This document shows positions 52,974 through 61,173 of a stretch of 64,000 nucleotides of DNA, piece after piece (position 1 is the first letter of the stretch; every line of letters begins with the position of its first letter). The stretch is taken from the NCBI RefSeq assembly GCF_018492665.1, contig NZ_JAFVME010000014.1:124001-188000 (forward strand). Direction: 5' to 3'. Under the pieces are notes generated by a model. It had not been told where the DNA came from, made no database searches, and saw only the letters and a program-made list of their open reading frames with translations. The DNA comes from Pedobacter sp. B4-66. Its GTDB lineage: Bacteria; Bacteroidota; Bacteroidia; Sphingobacteriales; Sphingobacteriaceae. The position numbers and the translations under genes are program-made.

Positions 52974-55900
52974 TTAAAAATCTAGATTTAAACCAACTGC
53001 ATATCTTCTTTGATATGGATATGCCCATGCACTAGACCCTTGATTTACTGCTTCAGGATCTATGTACTTTTTAATGGCAGAGAATTCATAAAGATTCTCT
53101 CCGGTAACAAATACACGAAGGCGATTAACTTTAAAACGATTAGTAAACTTAGCCGGCAAAGTGTAACCAAGTGAAACATTTTTTATTCTTAAATAAGCCC
53201 CATTTAGCAAGTATTTAGTTTGTGGAATATCTAAACCTGAACCGTAATTAGCATCTGCCAGCCACGATTGCATAACCGGGTAATAAGAATTGGTATTTGC
53301 ATCAGCTAACCCTGCAGCTATATAAGAAGCTGAGTGTTTTGCTCTTTGTTCAGGAGAATCTCCTGTAGCCCTATAAAAATCAAGATTCCAAGGATAAACG
53401 TTAGCGTAAGGCTGCTGATAAGGCCCCCAGAACAAATAATGATGAGGATAAAAATCTCTTTTTAATACGCCTTGAAGGAATACAGAAAGATCGAATCCGT
53501 TCCAATCCATATTTAGATTAGCACCAACACTATATCTATCCGTACTATTACCAATAATTTTAAGATCTTTCGGATCATTAGAACTTAATCCCCTCTCTAT
53601 TTTTTTGTTGCCATCCAAATCCTTGTATTTAGGCCAGCCCTGAATAATCTCAAGTGCACCCCATGGAATTATGCTAGATTGATCAAGTGCATCTATTTCA
53701 GCTTTACTCTGGAACAACCCATCATTTTGCAGTCCCCAAATCTCTCCTATAGTCTGTCCTACACGGTAGTTAGATAATAAGTTTTGATCGTTCTTGAATT
53801 TTGTAATCTTCGAACGGGAATCAGAAACAAAAAATTTCGTTTCGAAACTAAATGGCTTAGAGCCTAAATCGAACCTATCTCTATAGGAAACTGATAGCTC
53901 CCACCCCTTTGTCCTAAGATCAGCAGCATTTTGCTTTGGCACGTCCGTACCTAGTACACCAGGTAATTCCTGACCAGCAACAAGCATACCTGTTGTATTG
54001 CGAATGAAATAATCAAAAGTAAATGATAGCTTATCATTCAAAAAGCCTAAATCCGTACCCATATTAAGCGTAGAAACGCGCTCCCATGTGTAAGTATTTG
54101 GATCAACATACAATTTAGGTGCTCCAGTAATAACCACTTTCCTTGAATCGCCTATCAGATAAGGTGATGTTCCGGTCGGCAACGTTTGGATATAACCAAA
54201 ATCACGTAAATATGGATTAGAATCTGCAGCCTGATTCCCTAAATCACCATAAGAGGTGCGTAGTTTAAATGTTGATAAAACTGGGGCTAAAGGTTTAAAA
54301 AAATCTTCAGCACTAGCAATCCAAGCCAAAGAAGCAGAAGGGAAAAATCCCCATCGATGGCTTATAGGAAATCTCGAAGATCCATCATATCTTCCTGTGG
54401 CCTCTAAAATATAGCGATCTTTATAAGTGTAGTTTAACCTACTGAAGGCACTAGTACTAGCATACGCATTATAATTTGTCCCAAGTGTTATTTCACCTGT
54501 AGTTAATTTAAGATAAGGCACAGATGAAGACATCAGTAAGTCTCTCTGAGCATCAACCGTAGAATAATTATAGTTCTCAGAATTATAACCAACCATCGCA
54601 CTAAAAAAGTGGTCCCCAATGGTCTTTTTGTAAGTAGTATACAAGTTAAAAGCATTGTTATATAAGTAGCCATTGCTCTCACTTACATAACCATTACCCC
54701 CCTCTTCCCGGATGTCGGTTGGTCCGAAACCTATCTTAAACTTCTTCGAATCATTATGATACTTCCATAACTCTCTTTTAAATGAAGCATCACCATTTAC
54801 CTGAAGATCACCATTTAAAAACGAAGCAGTTGCACCCGTGATATTTTGGAAGCCAAACATTGTTTCAAGATTATTCCCTCCATCAACCAATCTTGCAGCG
54901 AGTCTACCGGCCCCAGTGTTTGCCCACGTTCCATCAGGATTCGTAGCTACATCGGTTGGTTGCAAGTAATAAAGATCGGTAATACTGGTATTTGGACGTG
55001 CTTTTTTGGTTTGGTAAATATTAAGATTGTTATCTATTTTCAACCATGATAAAGGAGCAAAACCTACCCTTGATCTTAAACCATAACGATCCCAAAAATC
55101 AGGAGCAAGTTTATTCAAACCATTTTCTTTCGTATAATCGGCAGATAAATAATAAGTTAATGGGGAGTTATTTACCTGAGCTCCACCTGAAAAAGTCAAT
55201 GTATGATTTTGCGATAAACTAGCCTTGTTAAAGAAATAATCATACCAGTTGTTATCACCCATATATGCCCATCTGTTTTTATTTGGATCAGTTGGGTCAA
55301 TACGTGTATCTGGAAGTGAAGGATTATCCGATCTCTCTTTAGCCCACTTATAGTACTCATCAGAATAGTTTACGTAATCCCATGGAGTATTATCAGTAGA
55401 GGTCTCCAAAACTCTCGAATAGATATATGGATCAGTTACCGGCTTTGGAAGAACCGTTGACCTACCCCAGGTTGTTAATGCATTATAACTTATCCTAGTA
55501 CTTCCTGCTACACCCTTTTTAGTAGTGATAAGAATTACTCCAAAAGCCGCTCTTGCACCATAAATAGCTGCAGATGCAGCATCTCTTAATACTGTAAATG
55601 ATGAAATATCAGAAGGAGTTAACCTTAACATATCATCATTACTTGCTGCTGGAATTCCATCAATTACAATAAGAGGTGAGCCTCCGTTTATGGAAGTATA
55701 CCCTCTGATGTTTATTACAGGCACAGTGCCGGGAGCACCACCACCATAAGTTATATTTAAACCAGGACTAATACCTTGCAGTCCTTGCATAACATTTGAA
55801 ACTGGTCGTGATTCCAATTGCTTTCCTGAAATCTGATCTATTGCTCCGGCAATATTAATTTTCTTCTTTGTTCCAAACCCTACTACTACTACCTCTTGAA

Positions 55901-56201
55901 GGTCACTCAAATCAGGAGCAAGCGTTACATTTAATTGGGTTTTCCCATTTAGATTAATTTCCTGTGGTTTGTATCCAATGTAGGTAAACACAAGAGTTGC
56001 ATTGGGTTTTACATTTGTTAAGGTGTAAATTCCATTCGTGTTTGTAGCAGTACCAAGTTTTGTACCCTTAACACTAACGTTAACTGACGGAATAGGCCCT
56101 TTAGTTTCGGCATCCAAAACCTCACCTTTCACGGTGATATTCTGGGCAAAACTCTTTGCTGCAAAAAGCATGAAGCAAATCAGTAGTAGCTTTTTTTTCA
56201 T
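52974..56201 (-). CDS. SusC/RagA family TonB-linked outer-membrane protein (pair 3)
   Basis: Importer of 1075 residues from the ATG at 56201 (MKKKLLLICFMLFAAKSFAQ); a longer frame adds 24 residues before the signal peptide and is rejected. It has a CarboxypepD_reg-like domain (VKGEVLDAETKGPIPSVNVS) and a plug (VVVGFGTKKKINIAGAIDQI; AIYGARAAFGVILITTKKGV). The barrel includes the calcium-loop-like DLDGNKKIERG and ends in RRYAVGLNLDF. It faces a divergent TetR gene. The downstream phosphoesterases suggest a phosphorylated nutrient. Confidence 0.96.
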   Translation of the reverse strand: MKKKLLLICFMLFAAKSFAQNITVKGEVLDAETKGPIPSVNVSVKGTKLGTATNTNGIYTLTNVKPNATLVFTYIGYKPQEINLNGKTQLNVTLAPDLSDLQEVVVVGFGTKKKINIAGAIDQISGKQLESRPVSNVMQGLQGISPGLNITYGGGAPGTVPVINIRGYTSINGGSPLIVIDGIPAASNDDMLRLTPSDISSFTVLRDAASAAIYGARAAFGVILITTKKGVAGSTRISYNALTTWGRSTVLPKPVTDPYIYSRVLETSTDNTPWDYVNYSDEYYKWAKERSDNPSLPDTRIDPTDPNKNRWAYMGDNNWYDYFFNKASLSQNHTLTFSGGAQVNNSPLTYYLSADYTKENGLNKLAPDFWDRYGLRSRVGFAPLSWLKIDNNLNIYQTKKARPNTSITDLYYLQPTDVATNPDGTWANTGAGRLAARLVDGGNNLETMFGFQNITGATASFLNGDLQVNGDASFKRELWKYHNDSKKFKIGFGPTDIREEGGNGYVSESNGYLYNNAFNLYTTYKKTIGDHFFSAMVGYNSENYNYSTVDAQRDLLMSSSVPYLKLTTGEITLGTNYNAYASTSAFSRLNYTYKDRYILEATGRYDGSSRFPISHRWGFFPSASLAWIASAEDFFKPLAPVLSTFKLRTSYGDLGNQAADSNPYLRDFGYIQTLPTGTSPYLIGDSRKVVITGAPKLYVDPNTYTWERVSTLNMGTDLGFLNDKLSFTFDYFIRNTTGMLVAGQELPGVLGTDVPKQNAADLRTKGWELSVSYRDRFDLGSKPFSFETKFFVSDSRSKITKFKNDQNLLSNYRVGQTIGEIWGLQNDGLFQSKAEIDALDQSSIIPWGALEIIQGWPKYKDLDGNKKIERGLSSNDPKDLKIIGNSTDRYSVGANLNMDWNGFDLSVFLQGVLKRDFYPHHYLFWGPYQQPYANVYPWNLDFYRATGDSPEQRAKHSASYIAAGLADANTNSYYPVMQSWLADANYGSGLDIPQTKYLLNGAYLRIKNVSLGYTLPAKFTNRFKVNRLRVFVTGENLYEFSAIKKYIDPEAVNQGSSAWAYPYQRRYAVGLNLDF

Positions 56202-56308
56202 AATTGAAATAAAATTAATTTGTTTGGTTTGGTATTTAATTACTGTTCGAGCGCCGCAAATATCCATTCGCAATGTTAACAGCAGGTTAGAACTAAATTA
56301 ATAAATTA

Positions 56309-56326
56309 ATTGAACATACATTCAAT
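56309..56326. promoter_or_regulatory. Palindromic candidate operator between susC-3 and tetR
   Basis: ATTGAAcatacaTTCAAT is an inverted repeat with 6-bp arms and a 6-bp spacer, the size expected for a TetR-family site. It overlaps the putative -33/spacer region of the tetR promoter and lies about 110 bp before the susC ATG, well placed to control both. Confidence 0.55.
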
Positions 56327-56343
56327 CTATAAAAATAAATTTG
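56310..56343 (+). promoter_or_regulatory. Candidate promoter of the divergent tetR gene
   Basis: TTG (56310-56312), a 23-bp spacer and TAAATTTG (56336-56343) fit the Bacteroidota consensus at the long end of the spacing range. The palindrome at 56309-56326 covers the upstream box. Confidence 0.5.
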
Positions 56344-56388
56344 CGAAATAGAATTACTTTTAAGTAGTTTGGCTGAATAAATTTTACC

Positions 56389-57015
56389 ATGGGAAGAAAG
56401 AGCCTCAAAGAGGCGAGACAACTAGAAATTATAAAGATATTTTATAAGGTTGCTAAAACTGAAGGCTACGAAAATACTTCGATAGCTAAGATTGCCAAAG
56501 TAATGGATATCAATCCAAGCCTCATTATTCACTACTTCGAGACTAAGGAAGATCTTACTTATGGGCTTATTGATTATATACTTGAAAGGTATCTTTTAAT
56601 ATATACTATTAAAAACAAGGATGGAGCCACACTTTCAGACTTGAAGAAAACAATTGACATGCTCTTCTCTAAAAAGTGGAATTTACTGTTTGACGATGGC
56701 TTGTTTTATACCTTTTATGCTTTAGCATTCAGAGAAAAAAAGATAAAAGCAAAATATAAGACCATATTGGACTCATTACGCTTTGCCCTTACTTCAATGA
56801 TAGAACAATGCAATCAAAAAGATCTCATAAAAGTTGAGGATGCTAAAGCAGCTGCTGATTTAATTTTTGTATTGGTTGATGGTGCTTATTTCTATCTTTC
56901 TTTAGAAAGCGATAAAAAGGCCTATGCAGAACGGCTTGACTATTACAAGAGTAAGGCGTATCAGATTTTAGGAGTTGACGCTACGGTTCTTTCTGATAGC
57001 GTTCTGAGTTCTTAA
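56389..57015 (+). CDS. TetR family regulator, divergent from SusC/SusD pair 3
   Basis: A 208-residue TetR-type regulator. The N-terminus is basic (MGRKSLKEARQ), and the helix-turn-helix reads NTSIAKIAKVMDINPSLIIHYF (residues about 26-47). The rest is the helical ligand domain. It is transcribed away from the susC gene, with a palindrome between them, so it likely represses the susCD-phosphoesterase operon and itself. TetR control of a SusCD locus is unusual; ECF sigma factors, SusR or hybrid two-component systems are the common types. Its last 48 bases overlap the convergent membrane-protein gene. Confidence 0.9.
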   Translation: MGRKSLKEARQLEIIKIFYKVAKTEGYENTSIAKIAKVMDINPSLIIHYFETKEDLTYGLIDYILERYLLIYTIKNKDGATLSDLKKTIDMLFSKKWNLLFDDGLFYTFYALAFREKKIKAKYKTILDSLRFALTSMIEQCNQKDLIKVEDAKAAADLIFVLVDGAYFYLSLESDKKAYAERLDYYKSKAYQILGVDATVLSDSVLSS

Positions 57016-57246
57016 CCGTCGCCCTAACGCATATAGTCCAATGAACATCCAAAGTAGGTTAGCCATAGCGTTTGGTAAATCGTTAGTTTCCAAAGCTGTG
57101 GTAACTAAGCACAGTCCACCTACAATATTGAGTAGCTGAAAGCTGAGTGAATCAGGGGTTACTACTTTTACGCTTAATAATAAATAGCCTAACGTACATA
57201 AAACCACGCCAAGCCAGCCAATACTCGATATTATAATTTGTAGCAT
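56968..57246 (-). CDS. CBU_0592-type small membrane protein
   Basis: A 92-residue inner-membrane protein matching the CBU_0592-like domain. It has three hydrophobic segments (IISSIGWLGVVLCTLGYLLL, LSFQLLNIVGGLCLVTTALE, MANLLWMFIGLYALG) and a basic C-terminal tail (RRLRTQNAIRKNRS). The domain is widespread but has no established function. The basic tail is encoded in the 48 bases that overlap the end of the opposite tetR gene. Confidence 0.83.
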   Translation of the reverse strand: MLQIIISSIGWLGVVLCTLGYLLLSVKVVTPDSLSFQLLNIVGGLCLVTTALETNDLPNAMANLLWMFIGLYALGRRLRTQNAIRKNRSVNS

Positions 57247-57330
57247 ACCTATACCCCTTTAAAAACTACAGGCAAATGTGCAGTTTTTTTCTACTGAAAA
57301 ACATAGATTTAACATATTTTCCAAATTAGT

Positions 57331-57359
57331 AAAAATAAAAAAGGGGTTTTTAAACCCCT
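57331..57359 (-). terminator. Terminator overlapping the stop codon of the isomerase gene
   Basis: On the minus strand AGGGGTTT...AAACCCCT forms a 7-8 bp GC/AT stem with a very short loop, followed by a run of T residues. The TAA stop codon lies within the hairpin. Confidence 0.75.
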
Positions 57360-58303
57360 GCTTTTTTAATTACTTCTAATGTTTTTCTTAACCCTGTTTC
57401 TGCAACCTTTTGCAAATCCTGCTTATAATACTCAGGATTATAAAGTTCCAGAGAAATACAGCCTTTAAATCCTGTTGCTTTAAGATCCTTTAAAATCTGT
57501 GGCAGAGGCAATATCCCATCACCAGGATAAACACGATCCTTGTCTCCCAAATCGGCTACTGCCGGAGAAGCGGGTGCGTCTGAGAATTGGAATATAGCGA
57601 TGGCATTTCCGTTTACAAGTTTCAATCCTTCAAAACCACCCTCAGAAATATACATATGGTAAGTATCAGGAATGATCATCGCCTTAGGATGATTGCTATC
57701 TAATGCAATCCCCATAGCTTGTCCCAATGTTTTTACGGGCTGGTATTTTACAAATACAAGAGCTGGATGAATGTTAAATTCCTTTAGTCCAATTTCAATA
57801 ATATCTTTATATCTATTGGCTACCCATTTTTGGTTAAAATTCTCACCGGCGGTATCTGGGATGGTCTGGATATGTTGAGCACCGATGGCTGCTGCCATAC
57901 GCATTCGATTGCGTGTATCTACTAAAGATTTGTCGAACAGCTCTTGTGTAGGAGGTAATGAGTTCCATAAACCAATTACACTGGGTACAAACAGCCCAAG
58001 GTCTTTTATTTCTTTACCAAGATCTTTTAAATTACCACCTTTTGCTTCGAACTCTTGCAATTCTCCATCCCAAGGTTCAATTGCATCATAACCTGCTTTA
58101 GCAGCTATTTTTACTTTATCTTTTAGTGACGCAGGTCTTATTGTTGCAGTATCAAGGCAAACTGGCCAAGGACTTGCACCCTTTTGATAACGCTTTTCTT
58201 TTTTGTCTTTTAATAATCCTGTTTCACCAAGTACATAAGTTGTTGGTGCTACAGTAACAGCTCCTGCAAGAGCGCCAAGGTTGATAAATTTTCTGCGGTT
58301 CAT
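57350..58303 (-). CDS. Exported sugar phosphate isomerase/epimerase-like TIM-barrel protein
   Basis: A 317-residue protein of the xylose-isomerase-like TIM-barrel family (PF01261). The N-terminus is a twin-arginine-type signal (MNRRKFINLGALAGAVTVAP), so it acts outside the cytoplasm. Barrel motifs include AAKAGYDAIEPWDGELQEFE, IGAQHIQTIPDTAG, AMIIPDTYHMYISEGGFEGL, IFQFSDAP and KGCISLELYNPEYY. These hold the Glu/Asp/His metal ligands typical of the family. Tat-exported members are common in Bacteroidota and often act on keto sugars or inositol derivatives. The substrate is unknown. A terminator follows directly. Confidence 0.9.
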   Translation of the reverse strand: MNRRKFINLGALAGAVTVAPTTYVLGETGLLKDKKEKRYQKGASPWPVCLDTATIRPASLKDKVKIAAKAGYDAIEPWDGELQEFEAKGGNLKDLGKEIKDLGLFVPSVIGLWNSLPPTQELFDKSLVDTRNRMRMAAAIGAQHIQTIPDTAGENFNQKWVANRYKDIIEIGLKEFNIHPALVFVKYQPVKTLGQAMGIALDSNHPKAMIIPDTYHMYISEGGFEGLKLVNGNAIAIFQFSDAPASPAVADLGDKDRVYPGDGILPLPQILKDLKATGFKGCISLELYNPEYYKQDLQKVAETGLRKTLEVIKKAGV

Positions 58304-58363
58304 ATAATTTGCTAAATATTTTATATTTGGTTTTCACGAATATAAAAATATTCCTAACCTTTT

Positions 58364-59407
58364 TTAAGGCTTCTTATTGTTTAAAAAACCAATGCTAATC
58401 TCCGTTTTTCTTGTCAGCGCGCTAATAGTTACGGTACTTTCGTATGGCAAACCATAATAATCTCTGCTATCAACTATACCATCATTGTTAAGATCAACCC
58501 ACTTAAAATTCCCTGGAGCCGCATTACTCTGTTTTGCCCCAGCATTTACTTCAGCATCTGATTGAAAAATTCCAGATATAGCATATCCCATATAAAAACC
58601 TGAATATGGCTCTGCAGAGCTTCTAAATGTATTCGTTTTGTTACCATAAAAGGCTTCAATATAATACCTTCCTGAAGCAAGTCTCTTTAAGGTAGCTTTG
58701 CCAGAGGCATTTGTTTTACTACTGTAAGCAATAGCACCATCTGTATAATCATGCTGTGTAGCATAAAGGTTTACTGTTGCTCCTGAAATCACTTCACCTT
58801 TAGGGCTTGCAATGCTCCATTTAGTACCATCCCAAACAGTAACTTCAATGGTTGTGGTATGTAATTCATCCTTAGTAGTTGTAGGGGTAAGTGATGATTT
58901 CATTGTATGCACAGCCTCATTATCGTTATACACAATCTGTTTACCTCCAACCTGAACACCATTTATCCATATGGTATCTGCCGAACGACTAATCTTTAAT
59001 TCTTTTCCACTCAAAGTGGTAAAGATTCTCTTATTATACAACTCATAATGATTAAATGATCCCTTAATAATATGATCTTTAACCATAGCCGAAGTAATTG
59101 CCACATCATCATTTAAAGGTGCAAAAACTGTAATACCTTCTGATACCTCCTCTTTACTTAGTAAAATATCTTTTAACACCTGCATAAAATTGGCAATGCT
59201 GTCAGCCCCTGACAATTTAGATGTAATGTTGTTAATTAGCTGTTGGGGTTCGCGAGATTTATTATCGCCAGTCTCTTGCTTATCTTTTTTACAAGAGAAA
59301 ATAAAGACAGTAAATAAAAGAGCTAAGAATGATTTATAGGTTCCATTTTTAGCAAAACAAGTACCTCCTTTAGAGGAAAATAAGTGATTAATCATGAATG
59401 AGAGCAT
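58364..59407 (-). CDS. FAS1 (fasciclin) lipoprotein with calcium-loop motif
   Basis: A 347-residue lipoprotein; the lipobox Cys is in LLFTVFIFSCKKDK. The start may be this ATG or one 12 bases later (MINHLF). A FAS1 domain covers about residues 55-170 (ITVFAPLNDDVAITSAMVKD, HIIKGSF, LSGKELKISRSADTIWING, EAVHTM). A prealbumin-like beta domain follows (GEVISGATVNLYATQHDYTD; GKATLKRLASGRYYIEAFYG). Near the end KWVDLNNDGIVDSRDYYG is an EF-hand/dockerin-type calcium loop. FAS1 proteins usually act in adhesion or surface structure; here it is likely surface-anchored. The DUF6263 gene lies 62 bases upstream in the same direction. Confidence 0.85.
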   Translation of the reverse strand: MLSFMINHLFSSKGGTCFAKNGTYKSFLALLFTVFIFSCKKDKQETGDNKSREPQQLINNITSKLSGADSIANFMQVLKDILLSKEEVSEGITVFAPLNDDVAITSAMVKDHIIKGSFNHYELYNKRIFTTLSGKELKISRSADTIWINGVQVGGKQIVYNDNEAVHTMKSSLTPTTTKDELHTTTIEVTVWDGTKWSIASPKGEVISGATVNLYATQHDYTDGAIAYSSKTNASGKATLKRLASGRYYIEAFYGNKTNTFRSSAEPYSGFYMGYAISGIFQSDAEVNAGAKQSNAAPGNFKWVDLNNDGIVDSRDYYGLPYESTVTISALTRKTEISIGFLNNKKP

Positions 59408-59469
59408 TTAAAAAGTGATAATTTATTATGTTGAGTTAAGATAGACTCTTTACCGAAAAAAACAAATTA

Positions 59470-60390
59470 TTATTTATCAGTAAATACCATATCACTTGTC
59501 ATTTCCATAGGAACTGTCATTCCTTCCGGCATCTTTTCACTCGCTTTAATACTCATTGTTCCCTTAATATTCTGACTAATTTTTCCTTCAATTAACCAAC
59601 CTGTTTTTTTGTCGATTCTCATAACCGAATTCATAGTACCAGCCATATTATACTTAAATGGCAGTACAGTGGTTGCTGTATCGACCTCATTATTTTTTGT
59701 CGTAAAAAGAGATGCACCACTAATCACAAATTCTGTAGCTGTAATTTCATCAAGTTTATATACCCCATCTAAAGTTGCTGACATACCTGCTTCCAGTTGT
59801 GTTTTGATATTCCAGGTATCACCTTTGGCAACGGCGCGATCCGGAAACACAGCCGACAACATTTCTAAATTCCCTTTAAAGGCCTTATCGCCGTACGATT
59901 GCATAATCTGAGTACGAATTTGCTCTTTTTGTTCGGCTGTTAACTGAGGAAACTTATCAAATGCACCAGTATATAACACCTCTACATTCTTAACCTCAGC
60001 TATCTTTCCGCTTTTGGTCATTTTTATTTGAAACGGTTTATTTTTCATCATACGGAAAACTGATGACATGATATCTGTTTCGTCAGTACTTTCAGAATCA
60101 AAAACAGATGTCCCACCTGGATGCACCATTTTCATAGATAAATTTTCGTAACTTACATTCATGCTGTATATGTCGGAGGCATAATCTGTAACCAAATATT
60201 TCATTTGGCCTGTAATAGTCATGTTGATACTTATTTCCTGATCATTAACTTTTTGCTTAATTACAGATTTGACTACAGTTTTTTGAGTATAAGACTGCCC
60301 CTTAGTTAACTTTAACTCAATCTTTTGAGTTTGCGATTGACAAGAAAAATAGACAAAAACAGAAAGAAAGAAACTGAAGAATATTTTCAT
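59470..60390 (-). CDS. DUF6263-type lipoprotein
   Basis: An exported protein of 306 residues with a lipobox-like VYFSCQSQ at the end of the signal peptide (MKIFFSFFLSVFVYFSC). The body is beta-rich, with the family pattern KIELKLTKGQSYTQKTVVKS near the start, FPDRAVAKGDTWNIKTQLEA in the middle, and DKKTGWLIEGKISQNIKGTM near the end. Proteins of this group (DUF6263) are common in Bacteroidota and have no known role. It may form a short operon with the FAS1 lipoprotein gene. Confidence 0.8.
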   Translation of the reverse strand: MKIFFSFFLSVFVYFSCQSQTQKIELKLTKGQSYTQKTVVKSVIKQKVNDQEISINMTITGQMKYLVTDYASDIYSMNVSYENLSMKMVHPGGTSVFDSESTDETDIMSSVFRMMKNKPFQIKMTKSGKIAEVKNVEVLYTGAFDKFPQLTAEQKEQIRTQIMQSYGDKAFKGNLEMLSAVFPDRAVAKGDTWNIKTQLEAGMSATLDGVYKLDEITATEFVISGASLFTTKNNEVDTATTVLPFKYNMAGTMNSVMRIDKKTGWLIEGKISQNIKGTMSIKASEKMPEGMTVPMEMTSDMVFTDK

Positions 60391-60546
60391 AAAGCGTTAG
60401 TTAGATTTTAATAATTAGGTTCAATACTTATAGTAAAATTACACGAAAATGCGACATTTCTATAATATCACTAATAAATCATCTGTATGTAACATTCCCT
60501 TTATACTCGTATATATATATTAAATAATTCTTTTCTTTGCTACCGA

Positions 60547-61131
60547 ATGAACGTTCAATTGGAAACTAACAGCAGCAAACGTGATGCTATTTTGAATAGC
60601 ACACTACTACTCATTAAAGAGTACGGATTTCATGGCACACCTATGAGTCAGATTGCAAAACACGCACAGGTGGCAGCAGGGACTATCTACCATTATTTTG
60701 ATTCAAAAGAAACCCTCATCATAGAACTTTACATCAGAACTAGAGATCAACTGACAGAGGCTTTAATGGAAGGTTACGAACAATCAAGTCCTTACAAGGA
60801 TCGTTTCTTTAAACTCATGCATAACCAGTACAATTTTTACATACAAAATGAACCTGCAATGGTTTTCCTTGAGCAATATGTAAACTCTCCATTCGCAAAG
60901 AATTTCCCAGAAAAAGACAGTATTTTATTTAAAGAAAAAATAATCAGCTTCTTTGAATCCGGGATAGATGGAGGATATTTTAAAAATATCGATCCAAGAT
61001 TACTCGGACCAACAATAAGAGGCACGTTAGTTGCGGCTGCAAACTTCAGATTATCAGAGCAAATGATATACTCTGAAGATGACATTACGGAAGTTGTGCA
61101 GATTGTTTGGGACGGAATTAAAAGACAATAA
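60547..61131 (+). CDS. TetR/AcrR regulator of the efflux operon
   Basis: A 194-residue TetR-family repressor. The helix-turn-helix is GTPMSQIAKHAQVAAGTIYH (residues about 31-50) followed by YFDSKETLIIELY, the classical AcrR-like form. The C-terminal domain binds an unknown ligand. It is the first gene of a tetR-tolC-adaptor-RND operon, 42 bases before tolC, so it most likely senses a toxic compound and represses its own efflux operon. The upstream region has an AT-only run (TATATATATTAAATAA) but no clear palindrome. Confidence 0.93.
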   Translation: MNVQLETNSSKRDAILNSTLLLIKEYGFHGTPMSQIAKHAQVAAGTIYHYFDSKETLIIELYIRTRDQLTEALMEGYEQSSPYKDRFFKLMHNQYNFYIQNEPAMVFLEQYVNSPFAKNFPEKDSILFKEKIISFFESGIDGGYFKNIDPRLLGPTIRGTLVAAANFRLSEQMIYSEDDITEVVQIVWDGIKRQ

Positions 61132-61173
61132 TATATATAATGGCTTTAACTACACTCAATTCCACATTTAAAT

